A DNA stretch of 64,000 nucleotides from Rhizorhabdus dicambivorans (GCF_002355275.1 NZ_CP023449.1:1156001-1220000), one strand, 5' to 3'; positions 18,324-27,181 are shown, counted from the stretch's first letter. Notes: generated by a model not told the origin, from the letters alone. Made by a program: numbers and translations.

Positions 18324-19402
18324 GCGACCGCTGGCTGCCGCTGCTGCCCGAGCATGTCACGCCGGGCTGGCTCGGCGAGGTGCTTTCGGAACAGGTGCCC
18401 GGGGTCGTCGTCGAGCAGCTGGAGGTGGCCGATATCCTCTGGGGCACCGGCACCAAGATGATGGTGACGGCCGTCTATAACCAGGCCGGGCGCGCCGCCG
18501 GCCTGCCCGAGCGGCTGTGCGTCAAGGCCGGGCTCGCCGAACATCGCGAGCTGGTCAAATTCTGCTACCAGACCGAAGCCCGTTTCTTCGCGGAGGTAGC
18601 GCCGCGCCTGTCGATCGGCCTGCCGCGCTGCCTGTTCGCGGCGGCCAATGCCGATCAGGGCATGGTGGTGATGGAGGATTTGCGGCCTGCCGGCGCGCAG
18701 ATCTGCACGGTCCAGCAGCCGCTGACCCGCGATCAGGCGGCCGCCTTCCTCGACGATCTCGCCGCGCTCCACGCGCGCTGGTGGAACAGCCCCGCGCTCG
18801 ATGACGACGGCGAACTCGGCTGGCTGATGCGGCATGATCCGCTGCCCGACGAAGCCTGGGGCGATTTCGGCCGGGGCCAGCTCCAGCCCGAAACCTGGGC
18901 GCATTATATGGGCCTGCCCCGTGCGCTCGGCCTGCCACGCGTCTGCCGGGACCGCGCGACGATGCACGACGCGCTCCAGCAATTGCGCCGTTTCGCGCCC
19001 GACGGGCCGGTCTGCGTGATCCATGGCGACGCCCATCTCGGCAATATGTACCTGACCGCCGACGGCCGCCCCGGCTTCCTCGACTGGCAGACTGCCCGGC
19101 GCGGCCATTGGGCACAGGACGTCGCTTATTTCTACATCTCGGCGCTCGATCCGCTCGATCGCCGGGCGTGGGAGCGCGGGCTGATCGCCGGCTACCTTGC
19201 CGCGCTCGCCCGCCATGGCGCCATCGGCGTCCCAAGCGAGGCGAGTGCCTGGGAGGCGATCCGCGCGCATGTCGTCTACGGCCTGTTCTACTGGATGGTG
19301 AACCCGGTCGAATGGCAGGCCGAGGCGAATAATGCGGCGGTTGCGCCGCGCTTCGGCTGGGCAGCGGTCGACCTGGGCGCGCCGCCGGCTGCGGCTATGT
19401 AG
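18320..19402 (+). CDS. Aminoglycoside phosphotransferase/choline kinase-fold protein
   Basis: A 360-residue kinase-like protein of the APH superfamily (PF01636 type). The catalytic loop 'VIHGDAHLGNMYL' and the metal-binding 'GFLDWQTARRGHWAQDVAYF' are intact, so it should phosphorylate something. It overlaps the SDR stop by four bases (ATGA). Homologues are common in catabolic clusters, sometimes fused to acyl-CoA dehydrogenases (ACAD10/11), where hydroxyacyl substrates are phosphorylated to promote elimination. That role is an inference here. Antibiotic resistance is unlikely from the context. Confidence 0.8.
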   Translation: MSDRWLPLLPEHVTPGWLGEVLSEQVPGVVVEQLEVADILWGTGTKMMVTAVYNQAGRAAGLPERLCVKAGLAEHRELVKFCYQTEARFFAEVAPRLSIGLPRCLFAAANADQGMVVMEDLRPAGAQICTVQQPLTRDQAAAFLDDLAALHARWWNSPALDDDGELGWLMRHDPLPDEAWGDFGRGQLQPETWAHYMGLPRALGLPRVCRDRATMHDALQQLRRFAPDGPVCVIHGDAHLGNMYLTADGRPGFLDWQTARRGHWAQDVAYFYISALDPLDRRAWERGLIAGYLAALARHGAIGVPSEASAWEAIRAHVVYGLFYWMVNPVEWQAEANNAAVAPRFGWAAVDLGAPPAAAM

Positions 19403-19562
19403 CATTCACACCACAGTCTACTAAAAAACGTAGCCCGCGGGCCTCGGCCCGTCCAAATCACAGGGCCGATATGGTCTGTGGTGCCGTTGCGTCATCGCGG
19501 TCTTTGGCGGTTCTCTTCCCATCGAAACACAGCCCGAAGAGGCAATGAGGAGGAGGATCGAA

Positions 19563-21887
19563 ATGGCTATCCGGAAGAGATTTATCCTGGCTTGCGCAGT
19601 GTCGCTGCTGCCCCAGCTCGCCACCGCGCAGACCGCTGCCTCGCCCGCCGGAGCCGAGGCGGTGAGCGGTAACGAAGCGGGCGAGATCATCGTCACCGCG
19701 CGCCGGCGCGAGGAGACGCTGCAGGACGTGCCGATCTCGGTCAGCGCGCTTTCGGGCAAGGCGCTGACCCAGGGCGGCGTCACCGATGCGTTGAGCTTCC
19801 AGTCGCGCGTGCCGTCGCTCAGCCTCACCAACCAGGGCACCACCCGGTCCGAGCTGGGCTTCTCGATCCGCGGCCAGCGCACTCAGGAATCGCAGCTGCT
19901 CACCGATCCGCCGGTCGGCACCTATTTTGCCGAGGTCGTGCAGGCGCGCAGCATCGGCTTCGCCAACACGCTCTACGATCTCCAGTCGGTGCAGGTGCTG
20001 AAGGGCGTGCAGGGCACCTTGTTCGGCCGTAACATGACCGGCGGCGCGGTGCTGGTAGAGCCGGCGAGGCCGACCGATCAATTCGCTGCCGAGCTGCGCG
20101 GCCAGATCGGCAATTTCGACCTGCGTGACGTCTATGCGATGGTCAATGTGCCGGTGACGGACGGCATCGCGCTGCGCTTCGCCGGCAAGATGCGCGAGCG
20201 CGATGGCTTCACGAGGGACGTCAGCAGCGGGCGCGATTATGACGACCAGAATTATGACAGCTTCCGTGTCTCGCTGGCGTTGAATCCGACCGAGACGATC
20301 GAGTCCACCACCATCTTCGACTGGGTGCGTACCCGTGAGCATGGCACTGCGCTTGTCGGCACCGCCGCCGATCCCGCCGCGCCCGCGATCGCCGGCTATG
20401 GCGCGCTGCGCGGCTTCGGCATTCCCGTGTCCGACGTGCTGGGCCAGTTCGCGCAGCAGGCGGCGCGCCCGCACTACCGCTTCGACACGGCCGCCGGCGA
20501 GGACGGCTCGCTTGACGCCTATGGCGTCAAGCCGTTCGAGCATCTCAAGAATTACGGCATCACCAACCGCAGCTCGATCGAACTGGGTGACGTCACGATC
20601 AAGAACATCGCAGGCTATCGCCGGGTCAAGTTCAACCAGATCATGGATTTGGACGGGGTCCCGGCCTTCCTGATCAACAGCAACCGCTTCCGCGACATCA
20701 AGCAGTATAGCGAGGAGCTGCAGGCGCAGGGCAAGGCGTTCGACGGCCGGCTGACCTATGTGGTCGGCGCCTATTATTTCCTGGAGAAGGGCACCGACGG
20801 ATCGACCTCCAGCCAGTTTCCCGAACTGGCGATCGCCGGCCAGGGCCTGCCGCTGACCACGCCCGCGGCGACCTTCCTCAATGCCTATATCGGCCAGGGC
20901 AAGGCGAAGACCGGCGCGGTCTATGCGGCGGGCACCTTCAATGTCACCGACCGGTTCAAACTGTCGGCCGGCATCCGCTATACCGAGGACAAGCGCCGCG
21001 CGACGGTCACCTCCTTCTATCCCAATCTCGGCCTCTGCCTGTTCCGGCTGGCCAACGGCACCGTGCCGTCGCTGGCCAACTGCCCGCAGACCAACAGCAA
21101 GAAATGGGACGATGTCACCTGGGACCTGACCCTGCAATATGAGCCAAGCGACGCGCTGACCACCTATGTGTCGACCCGGCGGGGCTTCCGTGCCGGCGGC
21201 TTCTCGTTGCGGGCGGCATCGGCTGCCGAGCTGGCGCCATTCAATCCCGAGACGGTGCAGGAATATGAGATCGGCCTGAAGAACCGCAGCGATCTCGGCG
21301 GTGCCACGCTCAGCGCCAATCTCGCGATCTTCTACCAGGACTATAAGAACGTCCAGAAGCAGGCCTCGTCGATCGACGCGGCCGGTAACGTCAACACGAT
21401 CATCACCAACACCGCCCGCCAGAAGCATTATGGCGGCGAACTGGAGGTGACGCTGACGTCCGGGCCGATCGACCTGACCGCCTTCTATTCCTATGTGAAG
21501 GTCGACATCAGCCAGGGCCGGCAGGCCGGCGAGTTCGAACTGGTCGGTGCGCCGCATCACCAGCTCGGCGCCAATCTGAGCTACCGGTTGCCCCTCGCCG
21601 ACAGCGTCGGGGCGGCGTCGCTGAATGCCAATGTCGCCTATCGGAGCCGCCAGCATCTCGACAAGAACGACGTGCTTGCCACCGAGCCCGGCTATGCGCT
21701 GGTCAACCTGCGTGCGAACCTCGACGATATCGCGGGCACCGGCCTGGGCGCGGCGCTGTTCATGAACAACGTCTTCGACAAATATTACCGGATCGGCGTG
21801 ATCGGCATCTACAACGAGGCCGGTTATATCTCGAGCGTCTATGGCGAGCCGCGCACTTACGGGCTCGAACTCTCCTACCGCTTCTGA
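19563..21887 (+). CDS. TonB-dependent outer-membrane receptor
   Basis: A 774-residue outer-membrane receptor. The signal peptide 'MAIRKRFILACAVSLLPQLATA' ends at a probable ATA|Q cleavage site. The TonB-box and plug region begins at 'GEIIVTARRREETLQDVPISVS', followed by a beta-barrel that ends in the typical terminal Phe ('LELSYRF'). ATG at 19563 is chosen over 19545 because an AGGAGGAGG ribosome site precedes it. In sphingomonads, receptors like this import hydrophobic or siderophore-like compounds; here it probably brings in the substrate of the surrounding genes. It stands alone, with its own 160-base leader. Confidence 0.93.
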   Translation: MAIRKRFILACAVSLLPQLATAQTAASPAGAEAVSGNEAGEIIVTARRREETLQDVPISVSALSGKALTQGGVTDALSFQSRVPSLSLTNQGTTRSELGFSIRGQRTQESQLLTDPPVGTYFAEVVQARSIGFANTLYDLQSVQVLKGVQGTLFGRNMTGGAVLVEPARPTDQFAAELRGQIGNFDLRDVYAMVNVPVTDGIALRFAGKMRERDGFTRDVSSGRDYDDQNYDSFRVSLALNPTETIESTTIFDWVRTREHGTALVGTAADPAAPAIAGYGALRGFGIPVSDVLGQFAQQAARPHYRFDTAAGEDGSLDAYGVKPFEHLKNYGITNRSSIELGDVTIKNIAGYRRVKFNQIMDLDGVPAFLINSNRFRDIKQYSEELQAQGKAFDGRLTYVVGAYYFLEKGTDGSTSSQFPELAIAGQGLPLTTPAATFLNAYIGQGKAKTGAVYAAGTFNVTDRFKLSAGIRYTEDKRRATVTSFYPNLGLCLFRLANGTVPSLANCPQTNSKKWDDVTWDLTLQYEPSDALTTYVSTRRGFRAGGFSLRAASAAELAPFNPETVQEYEIGLKNRSDLGGATLSANLAIFYQDYKNVQKQASSIDAAGNVNTIITNTARQKHYGGELEVTLTSGPIDLTAFYSYVKVDISQGRQAGEFELVGAPHHQLGANLSYRLPLADSVGAASLNANVAYRSRQHLDKNDVLATEPGYALVNLRANLDDIAGTGLGAALFMNNVFDKYYRIGVIGIYNEAGYISSVYGEPRTYGLELSYRF

Positions 21888-21904
21888 CGGTCCAAAGGGG
21901 GAAG

Positions 21905-21936
21905 GGGCGGTCGGCCTTCGCGCCGCCCGCCATTTT
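21905..21936 (+). terminator. Probable terminator after the TonB receptor gene
   Basis: GGGCGG at 21905-21910 can pair with CCGCCC at 21923-21928, with partial pairing inside, and an ATTTT run follows at 21932-21936. It lies 18 bases after the receptor stop, upstream of the stop of a convergent SDR gene. The U-tract is short. Confidence 0.4.
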
Positions 21937-21944
21937 CCTTGTCC

Positions 21945-22877
21945 TCAGCCGTGTCTGACGAACCGGTTGGGGATGTCCCCGAAAAGATAGGTGCGGTTGG
22001 CATCTTCGTCGAAGGCATCGAGCGTCCAGCCACCGGGGTTGATGCTGGTGCGGATCGCCTCGGGTTCGGGGATCAGCGCCACCTCGTCGCCCTGGATGTA
22101 GAAATCGCGTCCGCTGATATGGCCGGCGGCGTCGGTGCACAGCCAGACGACCAGCGCCGCGACATGCTCGGGAAGCGCGGTCATGCGTGGTGCCGCCATC
22201 GGCTTGTTCCACAGCAGCGGGATGCCCAGCCGCGCCGATTCGGCGATGGTCTCGTCGATCTCGGGCGTGTGGGTGCCGGTCAGGTGCGACACCGGCCGGA
22301 TCATGTTGCAGCGTATCCCGAACTCGCCCAGGTCACGTGCGATCGACCGGGTGAGGCCGAGCACGCCCTCTTTGGCCGCCGAATAATTGCCCATTCCCCA
22401 GTGGCCGAAGCCCGAAGGCGAGCCGGTGTTGACGATCACGCCGGAGCGTTGCGCGATCATGTGCGCGGCGGCGGCCCGGCATGTGTGGAAGCTCGCGGTC
22501 AGGCTGACGTCGACGCAGAGCTGCCAGTCCTCGTCGGTCATCCGATCGATCCGCGCGGGGCGGACGATGCCGGCATTGTTGACGAGGATGTCGATCCGGC
22601 CCCAGGCGTCGATCGCCTTCTGCACGGCGGCTTCGGCGCCCTCGCGCGTCGCGACGCTGGAGCACTGGCCGATCGCCTCGCCGCCCGCATCGCAAATCTC
22701 CCGTGCGACCGCGTCGGCCAGCGAGGCGTCACCCGCCTCGGTGCCATAGGGCCCGCCGCCAAGATCGTTGACCACCACCCTGGCGCCCTGTTCGGCCAGC
22801 AGCTTCGCCTCGGCCCGGCCGATGTTGCGCCCCGCGCCCGTGACCAGCGCCACCTTGCCTGCGAGTCTTCCCGCCAT
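21945..22877 (-). CDS. SDR-family oxidoreductase
   Basis: A 310-residue SDR with the motif 'ALVTGAGRNIGRAEAKLL' near the N-terminus, 'NNAGIV', 'IVNTGSPSGFG' and the catalytic 'NYSAAKEGV'. The 'VVNDLGGGPYGTEAGD' loop is the long form seen in the hydroxyacyl-CoA dehydrogenase domain of multifunctional enzyme type 2. ATG at 22877 is preferred over 22889, since a GGAGGG site fits only the former. It is a single minus-strand gene, divergent from a small repeat protein. A 20-base near-palindrome at 22908-22927 sits 31 bases upstream of its start. It could be a 3-hydroxyacyl-CoA or hydroxysteroid-type dehydrogenase. Confidence 0.88.
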   Translation of the reverse strand: MAGRLAGKVALVTGAGRNIGRAEAKLLAEQGARVVVNDLGGGPYGTEAGDASLADAVAREICDAGGEAIGQCSSVATREGAEAAVQKAIDAWGRIDILVNNAGIVRPARIDRMTDEDWQLCVDVSLTASFHTCRAAAAHMIAQRSGVIVNTGSPSGFGHWGMGNYSAAKEGVLGLTRSIARDLGEFGIRCNMIRPVSHLTGTHTPEIDETIAESARLGIPLLWNKPMAAPRMTALPEHVAALVVWLCTDAAGHISGRDFYIQGDEVALIPEPEAIRTSINPGGWTLDAFDEDANRTYLFGDIPNRFVRHG

Positions 22878-22907
22878 CCGTCCCTCCATCGATGAGCGGG
22901 GACAGCC

Positions 22908-22927
22908 TATGAAGTGAAAACTATACA
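22908..22927. promoter_or_regulatory. Shared promoter motif, copy 1
   Basis: TATGAAGTGAAAACTATACA. It matches 16 of 20 positions of the motif at 53485-53504, whose left half it shares exactly. It lies between an SDR gene and the small repeat-protein gene and could regulate both. See the copies at 53485 and 56981. Confidence 0.5.
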
Positions 22928-22943
22928 GGCCACATAAGGGCTT

Positions 22944-22958
22944 TCCCCATCATGGGGA
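22944..22958. promoter_or_regulatory. Inverted repeat TCCCCAT-C-ATGGGGA
   Basis: A perfect seven-base inverted repeat around a single C, 63 bases upstream of the small repeat-protein gene. It may be a repressor site or a small hairpin in the leader. No regulator can be assigned. Confidence 0.35.
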
Positions 22959-23020
22959 TGATGAGTTTGCGCTGCCGCCGCCGCATGATAGCCTGCATGA
23001 AATTCGCGGAAGGAGAGGCC

Positions 23021-23239
23021 GTGACCAAGGACATCAGCGACGAGGAAAGCCGCCGTATCATGACGACGGCGATGGACGTGCGGCCCGATGAGAATGTTCA
23101 TCGCGATCCTACCCTGGCCCCGCCGCCGGTTTCGCGGGCACGCCCCGTCACCAGTGAGGAAAGCCGGGTGATCATGTCGCTCGCCGCCAATATGCGGCCG
23201 CTCGAGAATTTCCACCCGGAGCGCGACGAGGAAGCCTAA
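23021..23239 (+). CDS. Small protein with two EESR-RP-EN repeats, unknown function
   Basis: A 72-residue acidic protein starting at a GTG that follows AAGGAGAG at ideal spacing. In-frame ATGs upstream (22952, 22997) have no such site. It contains two similar units of about 24 residues: 'DEESRRIMTTAMDVRPDENVHRD' and 'SEESRVIMSLAANMRPLENFHPE', joined by a Pro-rich linker. Both share EESR, IM, A, RP, EN and H. I do not recognise the family. No signal peptide or membrane segment is visible. Its stop overlaps the stop of the convergent SDR gene by four bases. The internal repeat and strong ribosome site argue that it is real; a binding or scaffolding role would be speculation. Confidence 0.6.
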   Translation: MTKDISDEESRRIMTTAMDVRPDENVHRDPTLAPPPVSRARPVTSEESRVIMSLAANMRPLENFHPERDEEA

Positions 23240-24186
23240 CCCCTTTCCATATCCGGCCCGAAATCGGCCTGGGACTCGGCGTTCCAGGGGAAGTGCGCGA
23301 AATAGCGGGCGCCGGCCTCGGCCTGGTTGTGGACCACGCTCAGCCGGCTTTCGTCGAGGATCGCGGGCAAATGCGCGGCGATCCGCTCGGCGTCCAGTCC
23401 GGGTTCGCAGACCTCGCCGGTTTCCGCCATCACCAGGCTCGACAGCCGGCCGCCGCCGGTCAGCCAGATTCGCCCGCTCTCGGAGCAGTCGCGGCTCAGG
23501 AACCACGCCATCGCCGCTGCCACCCGCTCGGGGGCGAGGTTGTCGCGGAACCAGTCGACCGTCGCCTGGTCTGGAATCTGCTCAATCATCCGCGAATAGG
23601 AGGTCGGCATCACCGCGTTGACGAGGATGCCGATTGGCCGGCCCTCGATCGCGGCGTCGAGGGTCAGGCCGATCATCCCGGCCTTGGCCGCCGCATACGC
23701 GGCGTTGCCCCCGACGCCGAGCGCGCCGTTGGAGCTGATGTTGAGGATGCGTCCATAGCCCTGCACCGCCATCAGCGGCCAGACCGCGCGCATCAGATGA
23801 TGGCCGCCGATCAGGTTGGTCGCATAATGGCGCTCGATCGCATCGTCATCATGGATTGTGAAGCTGCCCGCCAGCGCGGTGCCGGCATTGTTGACGAGGA
23901 TGTCGATCCGGTCGAACGCATCGAGCGCGGCGCGGACGATCGCGCGGGCCGCGTCGGCGGTGCCGACCGCCCGGCCGTTCGCTTCGGCAATGCCCCCGGC
24001 CGCCCTGATCTCGGCGACCACTGCCTGGGCGGGTTCGGCCGAGCCGTCCCGCTGGCCGAGCACGCCGCCGCCATAATCGTTGACCAGCACCCTGGCGCCG
24101 CGCCGGGCCAGTTCCAGCGCATAGGCGCGGCCCATGCCGCCGCCCGCGCCGGTGACGATCGCGACCTGTCCGTCGAAGCGGATCAT
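23236..24186 (-). CDS. SDR-family oxidoreductase
   Basis: A 316-residue SDR with 'AIVTGAGGGMGRAYALELARRGARVLVNDYGGG', 'NNAGTA', 'ILNISSNGALG' and catalytic 'AYAAAKAGM'. The long loop after 'VNDYGGG' resembles the dehydrogenase domain of multifunctional enzyme type 2. The start at 24186 overlaps the TGA of the preceding SDR gene (ATGA); a longer upstream reading would run through that gene in another frame and is not real. It is last of three SDRs read in series with a Rieske oxygenase gene. It probably oxidises a hydroxyacyl-CoA or ring hydroxyl. Confidence 0.88.
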   Translation of the reverse strand: MIRFDGQVAIVTGAGGGMGRAYALELARRGARVLVNDYGGGVLGQRDGSAEPAQAVVAEIRAAGGIAEANGRAVGTADAARAIVRAALDAFDRIDILVNNAGTALAGSFTIHDDDAIERHYATNLIGGHHLMRAVWPLMAVQGYGRILNISSNGALGVGGNAAYAAAKAGMIGLTLDAAIEGRPIGILVNAVMPTSYSRMIEQIPDQATVDWFRDNLAPERVAAAMAWFLSRDCSESGRIWLTGGGRLSSLVMAETGEVCEPGLDAERIAAHLPAILDESRLSVVHNQAEAGARYFAHFPWNAESQADFGPDMERG

Positions 24187-25067
24187 GGTTGTTCCATCGC
24201 CTTCGCCAGTTCGGGCATCAGCTCGGCGCCCGAGGCGAAGGAACTGGTCCATTCGGGATTCGGCTCCAGCCGCGCCATCACCTCGTCCAGCGTGCCGCTC
24301 GACAGATCCTCGATCGGTCCTTCGAGGATCTGGACGCGGCGGACATGGCCGGCGCCGGCATGATAGATGCCGCCCGAGCTGCGGCAGCGCTCGCTCGCCA
24401 GCCAGCCGACCACCGGGGCGACCTTGTCGGCCGAGGCGTAGTCGGCCCATCGCTCGCCGAAATGCGCCGCCGACATCGGGGTGTAGGCGGCGGGCGCGAC
24501 GACGTTGATGCGGACGTCGGCGCCATCGGGCACGTCGAGCGCGAGTGAGCGGGCGAGGCCGATCATCGCGCCCTTGGACGCGCCATAAGCGGAAGACTGC
24601 GCCTGACCCCACAGGCCGGCGCTCGATCCGGTCAGGACGATGCGGCCATAGCCGCGCCCCGTCATCACCGGCCACACCGCCTTCAGGCCGTACACACAGC
24701 CCCACAGGTTGATGTCGATCACCTCGCGCATCGCGTCGATCGTCATCGCGCCGAAATCGCTCCAGCACAATACGCCGGCATTGCTGATGAAGATGTCGAT
24801 TCCGCCGAACCGTTCGAGTGCCAGATCGGCCATCCCGATCGCCGCGGCCTCGGATTCGACCGGCCCGTCATGCGCCGCCGCCCGGCCCCCGGCGGCGGCG
24901 ATCTCGTCCACCACCGCCTGCGCCGCCGATGTGCCGTCCGCCGCCGGCCGGTTGCTGACCACCACGGCGCAGCCACGTGCAGCCAGCCAGCGGGCATAGG
25001 CGCGGCCGAGGCCCTTGGCCGCGCCGGTGACGATGGCCGTGCGGCCTGAGAAATCGGGATCGGCCAT
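24183..25067 (-). CDS. SDR-family oxidoreductase
   Basis: A 294-residue SDR starting 'MADPDFSGRTAIVTGAAKGLGRAYARWLAARG'. It has 'SNAGVL', 'IVLTGSSAGLWG' and catalytic 'AYGASKGAM'. The start codon overlaps the preceding SDR stop by one base (TGATG), and its own stop overlaps the next SDR start (ATGA). It is similar in length and C-terminal shape to the SDR after it, so the two may be old duplicates. Part of the Rieske-SDR-SDR-SDR operon. Confidence 0.88.
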   Translation of the reverse strand: MADPDFSGRTAIVTGAAKGLGRAYARWLAARGCAVVVSNRPAADGTSAAQAVVDEIAAAGGRAAAHDGPVESEAAAIGMADLALERFGGIDIFISNAGVLCWSDFGAMTIDAMREVIDINLWGCVYGLKAVWPVMTGRGYGRIVLTGSSAGLWGQAQSSAYGASKGAMIGLARSLALDVPDGADVRINVVAPAAYTPMSAAHFGERWADYASADKVAPVVGWLASERCRSSGGIYHAGAGHVRRVQILEGPIEDLSSGTLDEVMARLEPNPEWTSSFASGAELMPELAKAMEQP

Positions 25068-25822
25068 CACAGCATCATCTGGCCGCCATCGACGTTGATC
25101 GTCTGGCCGGTAACATAGCGGCTGTCGTCGCTGGCGAGGAACAGCGCGGCGGGCCCGATATCGTCGGCGCAGTCGCCGAGATAGCCGAGCGCGACCAGCT
25201 TCATCACCTTCTCGGCTTCCTCGGGAAAGTCCTTCACCCATTGCTCGGCGATCGGGCTCAAGGCGGCGGGGCAGATGACATTGACGCGGATCCTGTGCTT
25301 GCCCAGCTCGCGCGCGGCGGTGCGCGACAGGCCCCGGATCGCCTCCTTGGTCGCGGCATAGGCGGCGAAGCCGATGCCGCCATGGATGCCCTCATAAGAG
25401 CCGAAATTGATGATCGATCCGCCCTTCGCCTTCATGTGCGGCAGCACCGCCTGCATATGCTGGAAGGTGCCGTAGAGGCCCGATTCTATCGTCAGTGCGA
25501 ACAGCGCGTCGTCGGTCTCCTCGAACATCGCGCCGGGCTTCGATGTCTGGGCATTGTTGACGAGGATGTCGATCCCGCCGAACAGCTCCACCGCCTTCGC
25601 GGCGGCGGCTTCCGCATCGGCGCGGACGCCGGTGGTGCCCGCGACCCAGGCAGCCTTGCCCCCAGCCGCGTTAAGCGCGGCGGCGGCGGCCTCCAGCTTG
25701 TCGGCGGTGCGGCCGGTGATCAGGACATTGGCGCCCTCGCGCGCGAAGACCTGCGCGATGCCGTTGCCCACGCCCTGGCCGCCGCCGGTGATGATCGCGG
25801 TCTTGCCGCTCAGCCTGCCCAT
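25067..25822 (-). CDS. SDR-family oxidoreductase
   Basis: A 251-residue classical SDR of standard length: 'TAIITGGGQGVGNGIAQVFAREGANVLITGR', 'NNAQTS', 'IINFGSYEG' and 'AYAATKEAI'. The usual catalytic Ser region reads 'NFGSYEG', with a Ser in place. It ends in the 'TGQTINVDGGQMML' typical of FabG-like members. It follows the Rieske oxygenase stop by 15 bases and is coupled to the next SDR. A likely job is oxidation of the alcohol or dihydrodiol formed by the Rieske enzyme. Confidence 0.9.
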   Translation of the reverse strand: MGRLSGKTAIITGGGQGVGNGIAQVFAREGANVLITGRTADKLEAAAAALNAAGGKAAWVAGTTGVRADAEAAAAKAVELFGGIDILVNNAQTSKPGAMFEETDDALFALTIESGLYGTFQHMQAVLPHMKAKGGSIINFGSYEGIHGGIGFAAYAATKEAIRGLSRTAARELGKHRIRVNVICPAALSPIAEQWVKDFPEEAEKVMKLVALGYLGDCADDIGPAALFLASDDSRYVTGQTINVDGGQMML

Positions 25823-25837
25823 CTCACTCGTCTCCCG

Positions 25838-27181
25838 TCATATCCCGATGAATTCGCGCAGCGCGCGGTGGAAATTGGACACGCTCTTCTCCTGGACAGG
25901 ATTGGTGCGCGAGCCGTTGAAGCCCATCGATCGCATGCCGCGCTGGACCTCGGTCATGTTCCGGAAGTCCTGCTCCAGGATCAGCCCCCAGGCGTCATGG
26001 TCCTTCCAGTCGGCGAAATATTGCCGTTCGAGCGGTGGCTCCTCGCCCTCCGGATAGAGCACCAGCGAATAGACCTCGAAGATGCAGCGTTCAGGATCGT
26101 CGCGGTCGGGCCGGGCGCGATAGGCCAGCATCGCGTCGGGCGCGGGCAGGAACACCATGTTGGGAAACAGGTGCCAGTCGGCCCCAGCTCGGGCGATTTC
26201 CTCGGGAGTCAGGGCCGGGAAGGGGATGCCGCGCTCGCCGGCCGCCTCATAGGCGATCTGGCCATATTTCATCAGCACGTCGAGCAGGCTCGCCTCGGGC
26301 GGCAACTCGTCGACCAGCCGGTCCATCAGCCCGGCCATGTGCGGCGGGATCGACGCCTTAAGGTCCTGTTCCAGCATCAGGATGAAGTCGCGGACATTGT
26401 GCCGGTAATCGACCTTCTGCGCCGCCAGCCGCCCGGACCGCTCGCCAAGCGAGATGCGGCCGGGCGCGAGCTGGTAGCTGCCGTGCCGGCCCTCGGCGAA
26501 GGCCTGCGCCTCGTCGTCATGGACGGGGAGGAGCTGGGTGTGGGTGGTCTGGACATGATAGCCTTCGTCGAAGGCTTCGAGAGCGGTCTTCCAGTTGCAG
26601 GCGATGCCGGTCGACTTATACCAGCGGTAGCGCATCTTCTCGAACGGATAGTTGCGGAACACCTCGGGCAATGGCGCCAGGAATTCGAGCAGCGGCTCGG
26701 TCTCCGCGCTCATGCAGACGAACACCCAGCCGCCCCAGCTGTCGACCCGGACCCTGGGCAGGGCGATGTCCTCGTCCTTCAGGCTGCCGTCCCAATTGTC
26801 GCGATCGACGACATGCGCGATTGTCCCGTCTAGCTTCCACGACCAGCCATGGAAGCGGCAGTGGAGGCGTGCGGCATGGCCGCAGCCTTCGGTCAGCCGG
26901 CGGCCGCGATGCTGGCAGGCATTGTGATAGGCGGCGATGCGATCGGGCGCGGTGCGGACGACGATGATCGACTCGTCGAGCAGGTCGTAGGTCACATAAT
27001 CGCCGACCCCGGGAATCTCCTCCTCGCGGCAGGCCATCTGCCATGTCCTCGGCCACAGCCGTTCGGCCTCGCGCCGGGCGAAATCGCGCGAGACGTAATC
27101 CTCCTTGGGAATGAAGTTGTCAGGCCCCGCCTTGGCGCGGCGGGTGATCTCTGGCTGCAACTGCTGGACGGGCTGGTTCAC
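25838..27181 (-). CDS. Rieske non-haem iron oxygenase, alpha subunit
   Basis: A 447-residue Rieske oxygenase large subunit, clearly related to the one at 12450-13781. The cluster ligands are Cys89-Gln-His91 and Cys108-Arg-Phe-His111; the mononuclear iron ligands are His209 and His214 in 'FDEGYHVQTTHTQLL'. The start is a GTG with GGAGAGG upstream. It heads a minus-strand operon with three SDRs. No ferredoxin or reductase is nearby. It is divergent from an SDR gene at 27353, and a 12-base palindrome lies between them. Confidence 0.92.
   Translation of the reverse strand: MNQPVQQLQPEITRRAKAGPDNFIPKEDYVSRDFARREAERLWPRTWQMACREEEIPGVGDYVTYDLLDESIIVVRTAPDRIAAYHNACQHRGRRLTEGCGHAARLHCRFHGWSWKLDGTIAHVVDRDNWDGSLKDEDIALPRVRVDSWGGWVFVCMSAETEPLLEFLAPLPEVFRNYPFEKMRYRWYKSTGIACNWKTALEAFDEGYHVQTTHTQLLPVHDDEAQAFAEGRHGSYQLAPGRISLGERSGRLAAQKVDYRHNVRDFILMLEQDLKASIPPHMAGLMDRLVDELPPEASLLDVLMKYGQIAYEAAGERGIPFPALTPEEIARAGADWHLFPNMVFLPAPDAMLAYRARPDRDDPERCIFEVYSLVLYPEGEEPPLERQYFADWKDHDAWGLILEQDFRNMTEVQRGMRSMGFNGSRTNPVQEKSVSNFHRALREFIGI

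Noticed and set aside
18320-19402. Aminoglycoside resistance phosphotransferase
   Set aside because: The fold fits, but the gene is coupled to an SDR and PhyH operon; a metabolic kinase is more likely.
19409-19483. CACCACAG / CTGTGGTG inverted repeat before the TonB receptor
   Set aside because: The eight-base arms are about 60 bases apart with no regulator nearby; chance is a good explanation.
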